64,000 nt of DNA from Paenibacillus albus (GTDB taxonomy: Bacteria > Bacillota > Bacilli > Paenibacillales > Paenibacillaceae): positions 647,001 through 711,000 of the forward strand of contig NZ_CP034437.1 of NCBI RefSeq assembly GCF_003952225.1, written 5' to 3'. Positions 41,565 to 50,987 of the stretch are shown piece after piece. The number at the start of each line of letters is the position of its first letter. Within the stretch, counting starts at the first letter, position 1. The position numbers and the translations under genes were made by a program. Below the pieces are notes generated by a model. It did not search any database. It was not told the origin of the DNA and saw only the letters and a program-made list of their open reading frames with translations.

Positions 41565-42215
41565 TTACTCGACTGCAGCGTCCGTCTTCAGCCACTGCAC
41601 AAAGTCTCTCTGATTCTCCTCCGTGACGGAATGGTCAGCCCTATATAGCTTAAAGGTTAACCTATCCGTTAGTGGCTCGAAGTACTTCGCTGTCTCATGC
41701 CCGATCCGAACCGGGAACACGCCGTCGAACTCTCCGTGGGAGATAAATACGGATACATCCGTGACGCTCTTCAGCGGATATTCAGTCTTCACGAACTCAG
41801 GGACGTAGCCATTAAGCGCAACGATTCCTTTCAGTTGATCCCCCATCGTAAGAGCCAGGGACATCGACAGGATCGCACCTTGACTGAAGCCGAGCAAGTA
41901 CCGGCGAGCCGCATCAATCGGGTATTTCTCCGTTGCATAGTGAATGAACTGCTCTAATTGCCGAATCGCCTGATCGAACATCTCCCGAATCGGATTGCCG
42001 AGGCTGCGAAGCTCGTAATATTGAAAGCCTGCGCCCAGCGTCAGATTGCCGCGGATACCGATAATAATGAATTCGCCCGCAAGCGGTTCTACCAGACCGA
42101 ACATATTGCGCTCATTCGAGCCTTTGCCATGCAGCGTGAAGATCACTGGGTAGCGTTTATCCGCATCCATATTGGCAGGAAGCTGAATGTCATACTCATA
42201 AGCTGGAATCGTCAT
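41565..42215 (-). CDS. Alpha/beta-hydrolase, carboxylesterase type
   Basis: The 216-residue protein has the phospholipase/carboxylesterase fold of the MhqD/YpfH-like group. It shows an oxyanion segment FTLHGKGSNERN, nucleophile elbow GFSQGA, an Asp in GEFDGVFP and His in ADHSVTEE. It is alone on its strand. An imperfect 12-bp inverted repeat at 42252-42290 upstream suggests local control. The 250 bases on its far side (41318-41564) hold only weak hairpins. Confidence 0.88.
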   Translation of the reverse strand: MTIPAYEYDIQLPANMDADKRYPVIFTLHGKGSNERNMFGLVEPLAGEFIIIGIRGNLTLGAGFQYYELRSLGNPIREMFDQAIRQLEQFIHYATEKYPIDAARRYLLGFSQGAILSMSLALTMGDQLKGIVALNGYVPEFVKTEYPLKSVTDVSVFISHGEFDGVFPVRIGHETAKYFEPLTDRLTFKLYRADHSVTEENQRDFVQWLKTDAAVE

Positions 42216-42251
42216 ACGTACACCTCTCCTTTGGGCAGCGTGCCTGTTTGT

Positions 42252-42290
42252 ATATTAGTTATAGAAATTATTATTTATTATAGCTAATAT
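42252..42290. promoter_or_regulatory. Inverted repeat before the esterase gene
   Basis: ATATTAGTTATA (42252-42263) and TATAGCTAATAT (42279-42290) pair with one mismatch across 15 bases. It lies 37 bases before the esterase start and is AT-rich like an operator. Confidence 0.55.
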
Positions 42291-42412
42291 AATGTGCAGA
42301 ACACATCCCTGTCAACAACCAAACAAGTTTGATTATAGCGGTTTTATCCCGTTCGGCTTCCCGGTTAGGGTATTATAATGACATCATGTCTAGCGAAGGG
42401 AAGTGACGGACA

Positions 42413-43321
42413 ATGATTGATATTGAAATTACAACTGAGCTTGTATACCGACTAATAAACGAGCAATTCCCTGAGTGGAAGCACCTTGAGATAAGACCCG
42501 TAGAGAAAAGCGGCCATGACAACCGCACTTATCATTTGGGCAGCGAGATGACCGTTCGGCTGCCGAGCCATGAACGATACGCTTCAGCTGTAGAGAAGGA
42601 GTTAATTTGGCTGCCTCGATTAGGCGCAGAACTTTCGCTGCCAATTCCAGCCCCTCTTGCTAAAGGTCAGCCGACAAAGGAATACCCACTTCCATGGTCA
42701 ATCAACCGATGGATCGCTGGCGAGACGGTTACGGACTCCAACATACGGGATAAGAACGAATTTGCCGAAGATTTGGCGAGTTTTCTGAAAGAGCTAGAGG
42801 CTATTGATGCAACGGGTGGCGTACCGGCGGGGGTGCAGAACTTCCATCGCGGCGGCGATCTTGCCGTCTATGATGCGGAAACAAGGTCTGCCATTGAGCA
42901 TGTCGCGGAATTGGAATTGGGCCTAGGCACGAGCGATTACAGCGCAAGCCTAATAACGGAAATTTGGGAGCTGGCTCTGGCAACCAAGCACAATTCAGCT
43001 CCGCTCTGGCTTCACGGCGATGTCGCGGTCGGTAATCTGCTTACTCAGGATGGAAGGCTGTCGGGGGTCATTGATTTTGGCACGATGGGCGTGGGCGATC
43101 CTGCAAGCGATCTGGTGATGGCGTGGAATTATTTCGACGCGGCTAGCCGCAGTGTCTTTCTTGGCAGCATGAAGCTTGGCGACGATATGGTCGACCGCGC
43201 ACGCGGGTGGGCGCTCTGGAAGGCGCTGATTACCTGCCGATGGAACGACAACCAATCGGAAGCAGCCCAGTGGGGCAGAAGCGCGATCAACCGTATTATC
43301 GAAGAATATACCACCCGTTAG
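42413..43321 (+). CDS. APH-like phosphotransferase family protein
   Basis: The 302-residue protein belongs to the aminoglycoside phosphotransferase/choline kinase fold. The catalytic loop reads HGDVAVGNLL (Asp and Asn as usual) and the metal motif VIDFGTMGVGDP. The N-terminal part has GHDNRTYHLG in place of the glycine loop and VRLP for the ATP lysine region, where Arg substitutes. Chromosomal relatives in Bacillales are common, and drug resistance is not implied. It is monocistronic. Confidence 0.85.
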   Translation: MIDIEITTELVYRLINEQFPEWKHLEIRPVEKSGHDNRTYHLGSEMTVRLPSHERYASAVEKELIWLPRLGAELSLPIPAPLAKGQPTKEYPLPWSINRWIAGETVTDSNIRDKNEFAEDLASFLKELEAIDATGGVPAGVQNFHRGGDLAVYDAETRSAIEHVAELELGLGTSDYSASLITEIWELALATKHNSAPLWLHGDVAVGNLLTQDGRLSGVIDFGTMGVGDPASDLVMAWNYFDAASRSVFLGSMKLGDDMVDRARGWALWKALITCRWNDNQSEAAQWGRSAINRIIEEYTTR

Positions 43322-43358
43322 ACCGGTGCGGTGCGGTACGGTGTAGTGCGATTAAACT

Positions 43359-43757
43359 TTACTCAAAGGGCGGGATTGCTTCTTCATATGTTTCTCCAGG
43401 CTTCCCGCTCGTATAATTGATCAGCCGCTCTTTCATCCTCACTTCGTAGTACTGCACGCCGGCATCCGCCATATCCTGAATGAATGCGGTGAAAGGCGTC
43501 CGGTGCTGCTGATGATGCTGAAGCCCTTGTCTGACCGCATCTCCTTGGAACTGTTCGGCCACCTCAAGGGCTGCACCCGTCGTCCCATTCGACTCCTCGT
43601 ACTGATTGTCTTCCCCCATAAACACGGTCTGATTGTTCGCAATGCTTGTCCGGTAGGAGACGACTCCCGCAGCGAGCAGCTCTTGGAATGTTCTAGGGTA
43701 GGGCCACTTCTCAAGCTTCGAAACCTTGCTGATTCGTTTCACTTCTTCAATATTCAT
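43359..43757 (-). CDS. DUF1398 family protein (YbcV-like)
   Basis: The 132-residue protein matches the DUF1398 pattern: PRTFQELLAAGVVSYRTSI early, then EVAEQFQGDAVRQGLQHHQQHRTPFTAFIQDMADAGVQYYEVRM. The function of this family is unknown. The ATG at 43757 is taken since GGGGAGAG lies seven bases upstream; a TTG at 43763 is too close to that site. It precedes no other gene on its strand and may be co-transcribed with the AraC-type gene behind it. Confidence 0.8.
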   Translation of the reverse strand: MNIEEVKRISKVSKLEKWPYPRTFQELLAAGVVSYRTSIANNQTVFMGEDNQYEESNGTTGAALEVAEQFQGDAVRQGLQHHQQHRTPFTAFIQDMADAGVQYYEVRMKERLINYTSGKPGETYEEAIPPFE

Positions 43758-43810
43758 AACCAATCTCTCCCCTCATCGTCTGAGGTTAGTATAACCGCGC
43801 GGGAATTCGA

Positions 43811-44569
43811 TTAATTGTACAAATGCGACATCTGCCCCGGCGTTGTCCCGGATCGCTTACGAAACTCCCGAATCATATGGGATTGATCATAGTAATCCGC
43901 GTCAATCGCCAGCTGCGTGAGCTGCTCCGTCGTTTGCAAAGCTTGCAGCGTATGCTGGAACTTCACGATTTGCGCCAATGATTTCGGCGAGACCCCGACC
44001 CGCTCGACAAACCGCCGTTCGAATTGTCTGCGGCTCAGCGTAGATTCTTCGGCTAACTGCGCCACACGTATGGAGCCCCGCTCCGCATAGATCCGATTGA
44101 CGGCCCAACTGGCCCAGAGATCGATCTCATTCCCTTTGAAAAGGCTCCATAGCAAGTCTTCCATCAGGCGAAGCAGCTTCCAAGGATCTTGTGCGTACAG
44201 AGGATCGAGAAGCCTATCCCAATCGGTCAGGTGCAGCCCTAAGTCCGCAAGGGCAACGCTTGTATCCGATATCTCCTTCGGACTGCACAGCCTCCACCTA
44301 TAGAGCGCTTCTGGCCGGAAGTAGATAAGGACAGAGGAGTAGGAGGCCGACGCCTGAAACACCTTGGGCTTCTGATGGATGCCCGTTAGCCCGGCCGGTT
44401 CAAGAGGTGTAATCTGATTGCCGTCCACTAGCGCGACTTGTCCGATGCTCTGAAAGCCCATGACATGATGAATATCGGGGTATACGGTGAAAGGCTCAGT
44501 GCTGCCGCTCCCCAACCATACCAGCTTCTCGACATAGGGTGCGAGCCGCTCCGGACGCCATGTTATCAA
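43811..44569 (-). CDS. AraC-family transcriptional regulator
   Basis: The 252-residue protein has an N-terminal effector domain (about 1-130, DUF6597-like with YPDIHHVMGF) and a C-terminal double helix-turn-helix (IRVAQLAEESTLSRRQFERRFVERVGVSPK and QLAIDADYYDQSHMIREFRKRSGTTPGQM). The effector is unknown. It lies 30 bases beyond a glycosyltransferase on the same strand and may be co-transcribed with it. Confidence 0.88.
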   Translation of the reverse strand: MITWRPERLAPYVEKLVWLGSGSTEPFTVYPDIHHVMGFQSIGQVALVDGNQITPLEPAGLTGIHQKPKVFQASASYSSVLIYFRPEALYRWRLCSPKEISDTSVALADLGLHLTDWDRLLDPLYAQDPWKLLRLMEDLLWSLFKGNEIDLWASWAVNRIYAERGSIRVAQLAEESTLSRRQFERRFVERVGVSPKSLAQIVKFQHTLQALQTTEQLTQLAIDADYYDQSHMIREFRKRSGTTPGQMSHLYN

Positions 44570-44599
44570 TTTCCCCCGCCTCCATTCCGACTTCCGAAA

Positions 44600-45784
44600 C
44601 TAGATACCGGATTGCCGCTTGTATTCGAAAATCTCCTCGACCGCCTGACGATAACCGCCTGACGCCAACAACGACTCCCTAATAGCTGCAACCGCTGGCT
44701 TGATTGACGCGTCGCTGAGCACTTGTTCCACCGCTTCGCGCAGCTCATTCGCGGTCAAGCTCTGCATCTGCAGCTGAATGCCTGCGCCGATGCTTGCGAC
44801 CTGCCTCGCAATAAGCGGCTGATCTGCGCTTAACGGAAGGACAATGAGCGGCACGCCGTAGAAGAGCCCTTCGTAGGCGCTGTTCATGCCGCCATGCGTA
44901 ATGAATAGCTTCGCGTTCTGCAGCACCTCTGTCTGGGGAACATAGCCGCTGACAATGAAGTTGCTCGGCAGATCGCCAAGGTCCGCGATTGGCGTTCTTG
45001 TTCCGACAGACATCACCACCGTGTGCTCCGTACCCCCAAGCGCCTCCATGCACAGCTTATAGAAATCAACGGCCATGTTAAACACGGTTCCGAGCGAGAT
45101 GTATATGATGCTTTTCCCTTCAATTGCAGCGATATCGAAGGTAGTCTGCGCGGGCCGCGGCGCGATGGACGGGCCGACGAACTTATAGGCAGCGTCGAAT
45201 GCCGCTCCGTCAGGCTGAAACGCCTTTGTCGTATACACAATCGTAAGCGGGGCCGGATTGCAGAATACCTCGTACGGAGACGGGCGCTTCACGTTATATT
45301 TTCCACTCACCGCTTCGATAAGACTATTGAATTGATCGTAGATCGGTGTTGGAATTTCCGCGCGCTCCAGCATGGAATTAAAGGATGATTCGCTTTGCGC
45401 AAAAGTCGTGCACGAGCTGACAGCCGGCAGCTTCAGCAGCTCTGCAAGCATTCGCCCACAGCCAAACATGGAATCGTGAATGATGTAGTCGAACTGCTCA
45501 CCCTGAATCTGTTCGAGCACGCTTGGGATGACGACATCTGCTGTATGTAAGAGACCGTTGATTCGCTCAAGCATATGGCTTCTGCCACCTGAGATGAAAG
45601 CTTGTATGAACTTCTGACCATCCAGCGTCCGAACGGCTGCACCCGTCTTCTCCATCCGCTCGCGGAACGCTTCGACACAGAAATACACGACCTCTTCCCC
45701 TCGCGAAATCAACTCCTGAACGACGCCAATTGTCGGATTAATATGCCCTTCCGACCCCGCATTGATAAATAGTACACGTGCCAT
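44600..45784 (-). CDS. UGT/MGT-family glycosyltransferase (YjiC-like)
   Basis: The 394-residue GT1-type transferase has an N-terminal acceptor domain (VLFINAGSEGHINPTIGVVQEL) and a C-terminal nucleotide-sugar domain with SLGTVF, HGGMNSAYEGLFYGVPLIVLPLS and a DQP motif. Such enzymes add UDP-glucose to macrolides, flavonoids or other small molecules. The start at 45784 is preferred, with AGGAG 12 bases upstream; GTG at 45793 is nearly on top of that site. It has no biosynthetic neighbours, so a detoxifying role is possible. Confidence 0.9.
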   Translation of the reverse strand: MARVLFINAGSEGHINPTIGVVQELISRGEEVVYFCVEAFRERMEKTGAAVRTLDGQKFIQAFISGGRSHMLERINGLLHTADVVIPSVLEQIQGEQFDYIIHDSMFGCGRMLAELLKLPAVSSCTTFAQSESSFNSMLERAEIPTPIYDQFNSLIEAVSGKYNVKRPSPYEVFCNPAPLTIVYTTKAFQPDGAAFDAAYKFVGPSIAPRPAQTTFDIAAIEGKSIIYISLGTVFNMAVDFYKLCMEALGGTEHTVVMSVGTRTPIADLGDLPSNFIVSGYVPQTEVLQNAKLFITHGGMNSAYEGLFYGVPLIVLPLSADQPLIARQVASIGAGIQLQMQSLTANELREAVEQVLSDASIKPAVAAIRESLLASGGYRQAVEEIFEYKRQSGI

Positions 45785-45857
45785 GTTCCCCACCCGCTCC
45801 TTACGTCCAATTCAATTTACTTCGCTTTCGTCATTTTATCACAATTGAACGTTGAAA

Positions 45858-45887
45858 AAACCGAACCGCTCTACAGCGATTCGGCTT
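45858..45887 (-). terminator. Terminator after the siderophore permease genes
   Basis: On the minus strand AAGCCGAATCGCT pairs with AGCGGTTCGGTTT (one mismatch) around GTAG and is followed by TTT. Confidence 0.8.
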
Positions 45888-45949
45888 TGACTTCTGATTA
45901 TCTATGGGCTGCATCAGCAGCTCGGCGATGCCATCCAGCTGCCTCGCAG

Positions 45950-46981
45950 TTACTTCGACCTAACGAGCAAGTAGAGGAAATATGGCGCTCCAAGAACCGC
46001 CACGACAATTCCCGTCGGAACCTCCACCGGCTGCAAAATCCACCTTGCCAGCATATCCGCGGCGATGACGAGCAGCGATCCCACGAGCGCGGACACAGGC
46101 AGAGCCGCTTGATGGCGCGAGCCGACAAGGCGGCGGGCAAGATGCGGCGCGATCAGGCCGACGAAGCCGATGCTTCCGCTGACAGCGACGCATGAACCGG
46201 CTAGGCCGACAGCCGCCACGAGCAAGATCAGCTGCTCCTTCGACACGCGCACGCCGAGCCCCTTGGCCATCGAATCTCCAAGATTGAGTACGTTCAGCGT
46301 CTGCGATTTATAGATGACGAATGGAGCTAATATGACGATAAACGGCAGCACGGCGCCAACGAACGACCAGTCCTTGCCCCAGATTGAACCCGCCATCCAA
46401 GTGGCCACGAACTGGTACTTCTCCGGCGTAATCCGCAGCGTCAGCACGAGCGTCACGGCGGAGATGCCCGCCGCAACCGCAATCCCGGTCAGCAGCAGCC
46501 TGTTCGGCGACAGCCCGGAGTGACGGCGATAAGACAGTGCGAAGACGAGCAGCGCCGTCAGTCCCGCACCCGCCCAAGCGAGCAATGGCAGCAGGTAGAC
46601 GGGCGAGCCGGCGGTCGAAGGGTACAGCGCGACGTAAGCCAGAACCGCAAGTCCCGCACCCGAATTGATGCCGAGAATGCCCGGGTCGGCAAGCGCATTT
46701 CGGGATATCCCCTGTATGACCGCGCCGGATAAGGCAAGTCCTGCACCGATAAGCACGGATAGAACGATACGTGGCAGCCGGAAATCAAACAGAATGAGGT
46801 GCTGCTGATCCGTCCCGCCTCCGAGCAGCGTGCTAAAGACATCTATCGGAGCCAATCGGATGAATCCGGTATTCATGCTAAAGAGAAAAACGAGAATAAT
46901 GGAAGCGACAAGCGTCATGCTGACGAACACGCTTCGTTTGCGTCTGCGAGCTTGCTCAGGTGATAACTGCAGCGTAGTCAC
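45950..46981 (-). CDS. Iron-siderophore ABC permease, FecCD type
   Basis: The 343-residue permease has about nine or ten hydrophobic segments and the FecCD marks RLPRIVLSVLIGAGLALSGAVIQGISRNALADPGILGINSGAG and GFVGLIAPHLARRL. It starts three bases after the previous permease ends, forming a heterodimer (inferred). A YusV/FhuC-like ATPase must come from elsewhere, as with the feu system of B. subtilis. Confidence 0.93.
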   Translation of the reverse strand: MTTLQLSPEQARRRKRSVFVSMTLVASIILVFLFSMNTGFIRLAPIDVFSTLLGGGTDQQHLILFDFRLPRIVLSVLIGAGLALSGAVIQGISRNALADPGILGINSGAGLAVLAYVALYPSTAGSPVYLLPLLAWAGAGLTALLVFALSYRRHSGLSPNRLLLTGIAVAAGISAVTLVLTLRITPEKYQFVATWMAGSIWGKDWSFVGAVLPFIVILAPFVIYKSQTLNVLNLGDSMAKGLGVRVSKEQLILLVAAVGLAGSCVAVSGSIGFVGLIAPHLARRLVGSRHQAALPVSALVGSLLVIAADMLARWILQPVEVPTGIVVAVLGAPYFLYLLVRSK

Positions 46982-46984
46982 GGC

Positions 46985-48058
46985 TTACAGCTCCCTCCTT
47001 TCTTTTTGCGCGAGATACAAGAAGAAGGGAACGCCGATTATTGCGATCAAGGCGCCGATTGGCGTCTCGTAAGGTGCATTAACCATCCGCGCCGCCAGAT
47101 CGGCGAAGACGACGAGCAGTGCACCGAGTAACGCGGAGCACGGAATAATCCATCGGTAATCAACACCGACCAGCTTGCGCGTCACATGCGGAACGAGAAG
47201 GCCGACGAAGCCGACAGCTCCGACCGAAGATACGGCCGCGCCAGCGAGAATAATAATAACAACCGTCGCGAGAAATTTAATGAGACCCGTGCGCAGTCCA
47301 AGTCCTCTTGCGACATCTTCTCCAAGGCTAAGCATGGTAATGGACTTGGATAGAACAAAGGCTGCCCCAAGTGCAGCAAGCGTCCACGGGAACATAATCT
47401 TAAGCTGCTCCCAGCGAAGACCGGCCACGCCGCCTGCGTACCAGAACGCGAGATCCTGCCCAATCCGATAATAGAGCGCAATTCCTTCGCTGAGCGCCGT
47501 CAGCATAGCCGACAGCGTTGCCCCAGCGAGCACAAGCCGAACTGGCGTTAACCCGCCACGCGCCGCCGCGCCGATTACGAACACGAGCACCGAGCCGAGC
47601 GCCGCTCCGACGAACGAGTACAGAATCAAATACATATAAGGCAGCCCTGGGAAGAACGCGAAGCAAATCGCAAGCGCAAACCCCGCACCGGCATTCAGTC
47701 CGAGCAGCCCTGAATCGGCCAGCGGATTGCGTGTCATCCCCTGCATCATCGCCCCGGCAACCGCGAAGCATGCCCCTACCAGTGCGCCGCCAACCACGCG
47801 CGGCAGCCGAATATCCAGAATGATCTGGTGCTGCGTCAGCTCCTCCTTATAATGGAAGATCGCATCCCAGACCGTCGCGAACCCAATGTCCGCTGCCCCG
47901 AAGGAGACGGAGATGCCGACGGAAATAAGCAGCAGCGCAATTCCGCCTAGAAGAATAAGCGCGCCGGTCCACGGTCTCGCGTAAATGCTTCTGAGCGCAT
48001 CCGCTGACGAAGAATCTACCGAATCGGCGTTTTTTACAGCTTTGCTGTACGATAACAT
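46985..48058 (-). CDS. Iron-siderophore ABC permease, FecCD type
   Basis: The 357-residue permease has RLPRVVGGALVGACFAVAGAMMQGMTRNPLADSGLLGLNAGAG and GFVGLLVPHVTRKLVG, with about ten membrane segments. The ATG at 48058 is preferred, since GGGGAAA lies nine bases upstream; 48064 is also possible. It is divergent from the siderophore-binding lipoprotein gene across a 237-base gap with a Fur-like site. Confidence 0.92.
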   Translation of the reverse strand: MLSYSKAVKNADSVDSSSADALRSIYARPWTGALILLGGIALLLISVGISVSFGAADIGFATVWDAIFHYKEELTQHQIILDIRLPRVVGGALVGACFAVAGAMMQGMTRNPLADSGLLGLNAGAGFALAICFAFFPGLPYMYLILYSFVGAALGSVLVFVIGAAARGGLTPVRLVLAGATLSAMLTALSEGIALYYRIGQDLAFWYAGGVAGLRWEQLKIMFPWTLAALGAAFVLSKSITMLSLGEDVARGLGLRTGLIKFLATVVIIILAGAAVSSVGAVGFVGLLVPHVTRKLVGVDYRWIIPCSALLGALLVVFADLAARMVNAPYETPIGALIAIIGVPFFLYLAQKERREL

Positions 48059-48245
48059 AAACATTTTCCCCAGTCTTATAAGAATGATAGCTTGCCCGTA
48101 TACCGCCCCTGATCACTTATCTTGCTTTCGATTGTAGGGACAGTTATTTGAGGCGTCAATTGATCGTTAGGGCTTTTATAGCGATAATGCGGTCCATCGC
48201 CAAAAGAGAGCACGATCGGTTATTCCAAATTTCATATATCCCTAT

Positions 48246-48276
48246 TATACTTTAGGGAGAATGATAATCAATATCA
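48246..48276 (+). promoter_or_regulatory. Fur box and -10 of the siderophore-binding gene
   Basis: TGATAATCAATATCA (48262-48276) differs from the Fur 7-1-7 pattern TGATAATNATTATCA by two adjacent bases. It lies just after a -10-like TATACT (48246-48251). This fits iron repression. Confidence 0.75.
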
Positions 48277-48294
48277 ATGATAGGGGTTAAAGAA

Positions 48295-49212
48295 ATGAAT
48301 ATGCTCAAACGTATAGCCGGTTACACGCTCATAATCACGCTTATCACTGTTCTGGCCGCATGCGGCAACTCGGGATCAGGCAGCAATGCCGACGATTTCC
48401 GGACGCTGACCGATGCTGCGGGACATGAAGTGAAGGTTCCAAACCATCCGAAGCGCATCATTGCTCCATTCCTTGAAGATCCATTGTCTGCTCTTGGCGT
48501 TAAACCCGTTGCTCAGTGGGGTGCAGGCGGCGTTCCTCAGCATTACTTGCAGGACCAGCTGAAGGAAGTTCCGGTGCTAGACATGAACGGCGGCCTGAAG
48601 GCAGAGGAAGCGCTGTCCTATAAGCCTGACCTGATTGTGTTCCTAGCTCCTACTTATATCCCGGATGGCAACTACGATCAATTCGCGAAGATCGCGCCGA
48701 CATTCGTGCTATCGAACGACGAAACGGACTGGAAGGGCAATCTGGAGAAGCTCGGCAAGCTGCTGAATGAAGATGATGCTGCGAAGAAAGCGGTTGAAGA
48801 CTACGATAAGAGCTTGGCCGATGCCAAAGATCAGCTTGGCAGTCTTCCTTCAGAGAAGACAGCCGTCGTCCTGCAAGCGGACGAGGAGAAAGGCTTCGCG
48901 CTGTTCGGTCCGTCCTTCTACGGCGGAGCGACGCTCTATGGGGCGCTTGGATTTAAGCAGCCGGCCATCGTGAAGAACGACTACGATAAATTCTCGATCG
49001 AAGCGCTCGCGCAATTGCAGGATGTCGATTACATCTTCGTCATCTCCGGCGAAGGCAGAGGCAAGCCGCCGGTCAACAACCCGCTCTGGAAAGGACTATC
49101 GGCAGTCAAGGCTGGACACGTCTACGAGGCTGACTCCGGCCACTGGTTCAACGCGAATCCGATTGCGAACAAACTCATTATTGCCGACGTCTTGAAGGAC
49201 GTCCATGAATAA
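48295..49212 (+). CDS. Iron-siderophore-binding lipoprotein
   Basis: The 305-residue lipoprotein has lipobox VLAAC (Cys 23) and a FepB/FeuA-like fold: GHEVKVPNHPKRIIAPFLEDPLSALGVKPV, YKPDLIVFLAP and a C-terminal WFNANPIANKLIIADVL. The start at 48295 follows AGGGGTTAAAG; an ATG at 48277 overlaps the end of the Fur box. The siderophore type is unknown. Its stop overlaps the start of a Btr-like regulator by eight bases. Confidence 0.92.
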   Translation: MNMLKRIAGYTLIITLITVLAACGNSGSGSNADDFRTLTDAAGHEVKVPNHPKRIIAPFLEDPLSALGVKPVAQWGAGGVPQHYLQDQLKEVPVLDMNGGLKAEEALSYKPDLIVFLAPTYIPDGNYDQFAKIAPTFVLSNDETDWKGNLEKLGKLLNEDDAAKKAVEDYDKSLADAKDQLGSLPSEKTAVVLQADEEKGFALFGPSFYGGATLYGALGFKQPAIVKNDYDKFSIEALAQLQDVDYIFVISGEGRGKPPVNNPLWKGLSAVKAGHVYEADSGHWFNANPIANKLIIADVLKDVHE

Positions 49213-50902
49213 AATGCATACCCCCGACCCACGGCCGCAGGCCGCGGGTCTTCTGCGTTATCGGCTGCTGGACGTGCAGACGCTCCGTTCGATGCCGCAA
49301 ACGATATCGAGGGAACGGCATTTTCTCGAGCCTCGCGCCGCGCATCGACTCCTGCTCTCTGCCCTTCACGGTGAGCTCGTTATAGATGGGCGTCTATGCG
49401 CTCTGCGACCAGGCTCCGTGTTTGTCTGCGCCCCGGAGCAGCTGATTGAGCTAACGAACTTCTCTGGCGATTACTTCGAGGCGCTATTGCTGGACTTTGA
49501 AGTCGCTGATGCTGAGGCAGGAACGGCTGCCGCAGATAGCACGCGATCGCCCGAGTCAGCGCTTTCGTCTGCCTCTGCGCTAGCTGCCTCACCCGCGTTG
49601 TTTCCTTATCTCGGCGAGGCCTACATTCCGTCCACGGCCGTCACCGCCCACTTGTACGATACGGTACGCTCGAACTGGTTCCGCGCGGGCGTGTCCGCCC
49701 ACCTCCGCTGCGAAGCCGCTCTGCTGGAGCTGCTCAGCCTTGTCTTCGCACAGCAGGAACAGCAAGCTGAATTCGCGCTTGAGAGCGCCCGCCACGAGCT
49801 TGAACGCCGGTACAAAGAGGAAGTGCCTGTCGATTCGCTTGCCAGAATCGCAGGTCTCAGCCGCTACCACTTCATGCGTCTGTTCAAGGATCGCTACGGC
49901 AAGAGCGTCACCGAATACCGGACAGAGCTGCGCCTGACCGAAGCCAAGCGGCTCATGATGGCCGCGAATCCCACTTCGATTGAGCGAATCGTCTACGAAG
50001 TCGGCTTTAAGAATGAAACGTACTTCGGCCAGCTGTTCAAGAAGCAGATCGGCGTCGCCCCTGCCATCTATCAGCGCAATCAGCAGCGTAGAGTCGCCGC
50101 ATACAGCTGGGTCAACTTCGGCCAAATCCTCGCGCTGCAGACGATTCCTTACGCAGCTCCAATGGATCAATATTGGACGGATGTGTATCGAAGCAAGTTC
50201 ACTTACGAGGTCAAGGTGCCGCTAAGCCACCGATACGATTACAACTACGCGGCCTTAGAGCGTGCGAAGCCTGACTTCATCGTCGGCATGTCGGAGCTCA
50301 TCCCAAGCGAAGAGCAGTTGAAGCTCGCTTCGATTGCGCCAACGCTATTCCTAAGCTCGTATGACGACTGGCGGCAGCATTTGAAGCAAACAGCCGCCTT
50401 CCTGGGCGAGCCGCAGGAAGCCGGCAAATGGCTGAACCGTTACAACCGCAAAGCAGAGAAGCTGCAGCAGCAATTGCACCCTCTCTTCGGCGGCGATGCC
50501 CTGCTCGTGCTGCTCGTCAGCCGTGATGGGCTGCAGGTGTGCGGCCATCGGACGTGCACCGTCCTATACGATGACCTCGGCTTTGCCATCCCTGAGGGCA
50601 TCGCCGAGCTGGAATGGCTAGAGCCGATCGAGCCGCATGAGCTAGCCGGCTTAGGTGCTGGGCGAATCTTGGTCCACGTGGACAATAATGAGCTCGCGCT
50701 CGCCCGGTGGACGAGCCTCGCTCGCTCCGAGCAATGGCATAATCTTGCTTGCGTTCAAGCGGCAGAGCTGGGCAAGGTCCACGTCGACATCGGCAGCGCC
50801 CACTTCCGATCGCCTTGGAACGATTACAGCGCCTACGCGCATGACACTCTGCTGGATGATATTCCAGCCATGTTCGCGCTCGTTACACCTTTGCCATTGT
50901 GA
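49205..50902 (+). CDS. AraC-type regulator fused to a siderophore-binding domain (Btr-like)
   Basis: The 565-residue protein joins an N-terminal cupin-like sensor region (about 1-190), an AraC double helix-turn-helix (about 197-295, PVDSLARIAGLSRYHFMRLF and IVYEVGFKNETYFGQLFKKQIG) and a FeuA-like binding-protein domain at the C-terminus without signal peptide. This is the design of Btr (YbbB), which senses bacillibactin inside the cell and activates feuABC. Overlap with the binding-protein gene indicates coupled expression. It probably senses the siderophore imported by this locus and turns on the importer. Confidence 0.92.
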   Translation: MNKMHTPDPRPQAAGLLRYRLLDVQTLRSMPQTISRERHFLEPRAAHRLLLSALHGELVIDGRLCALRPGSVFVCAPEQLIELTNFSGDYFEALLLDFEVADAEAGTAAADSTRSPESALSSASALAASPALFPYLGEAYIPSTAVTAHLYDTVRSNWFRAGVSAHLRCEAALLELLSLVFAQQEQQAEFALESARHELERRYKEEVPVDSLARIAGLSRYHFMRLFKDRYGKSVTEYRTELRLTEAKRLMMAANPTSIERIVYEVGFKNETYFGQLFKKQIGVAPAIYQRNQQRRVAAYSWVNFGQILALQTIPYAAPMDQYWTDVYRSKFTYEVKVPLSHRYDYNYAALERAKPDFIVGMSELIPSEEQLKLASIAPTLFLSSYDDWRQHLKQTAAFLGEPQEAGKWLNRYNRKAEKLQQQLHPLFGGDALLVLLVSRDGLQVCGHRTCTVLYDDLGFAIPEGIAELEWLEPIEPHELAGLGAGRILVHVDNNELALARWTSLARSEQWHNLACVQAAELGKVHVDIGSAHFRSPWNDYSAYAHDTLLDDIPAMFALVTPLPL

Positions 50903-50929
50903 GCGCCTACTAATACGCTACACTCTCCT

Positions 50930-50966
50930 GCCTCTTCGCATGAATCACTCGTGAAGAGGCCGTTTT
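50930..50966 (+). terminator. Terminator after the Btr-like gene
   Basis: GCCTCTTC (50930-50937) and GAAGAGGC (50953-50960) pair across a 15-base loop and are followed by CGTTTTC. Confidence 0.75.
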
Positions 50967-50987
50967 CTTATTCAATCCGACCGGGTA

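Noticed and set aside
42413..43321. Acquired antibiotic resistance gene
   Set aside because: The APH-like fold is common in chromosomal Bacillales genes, and no mobile element or resistance cluster surrounds it.
49205..50902. Frameshifted fusion of two separate genes
   Set aside because: The frame is intact and the AraC plus binding-protein order is the normal design of Btr-like regulators.
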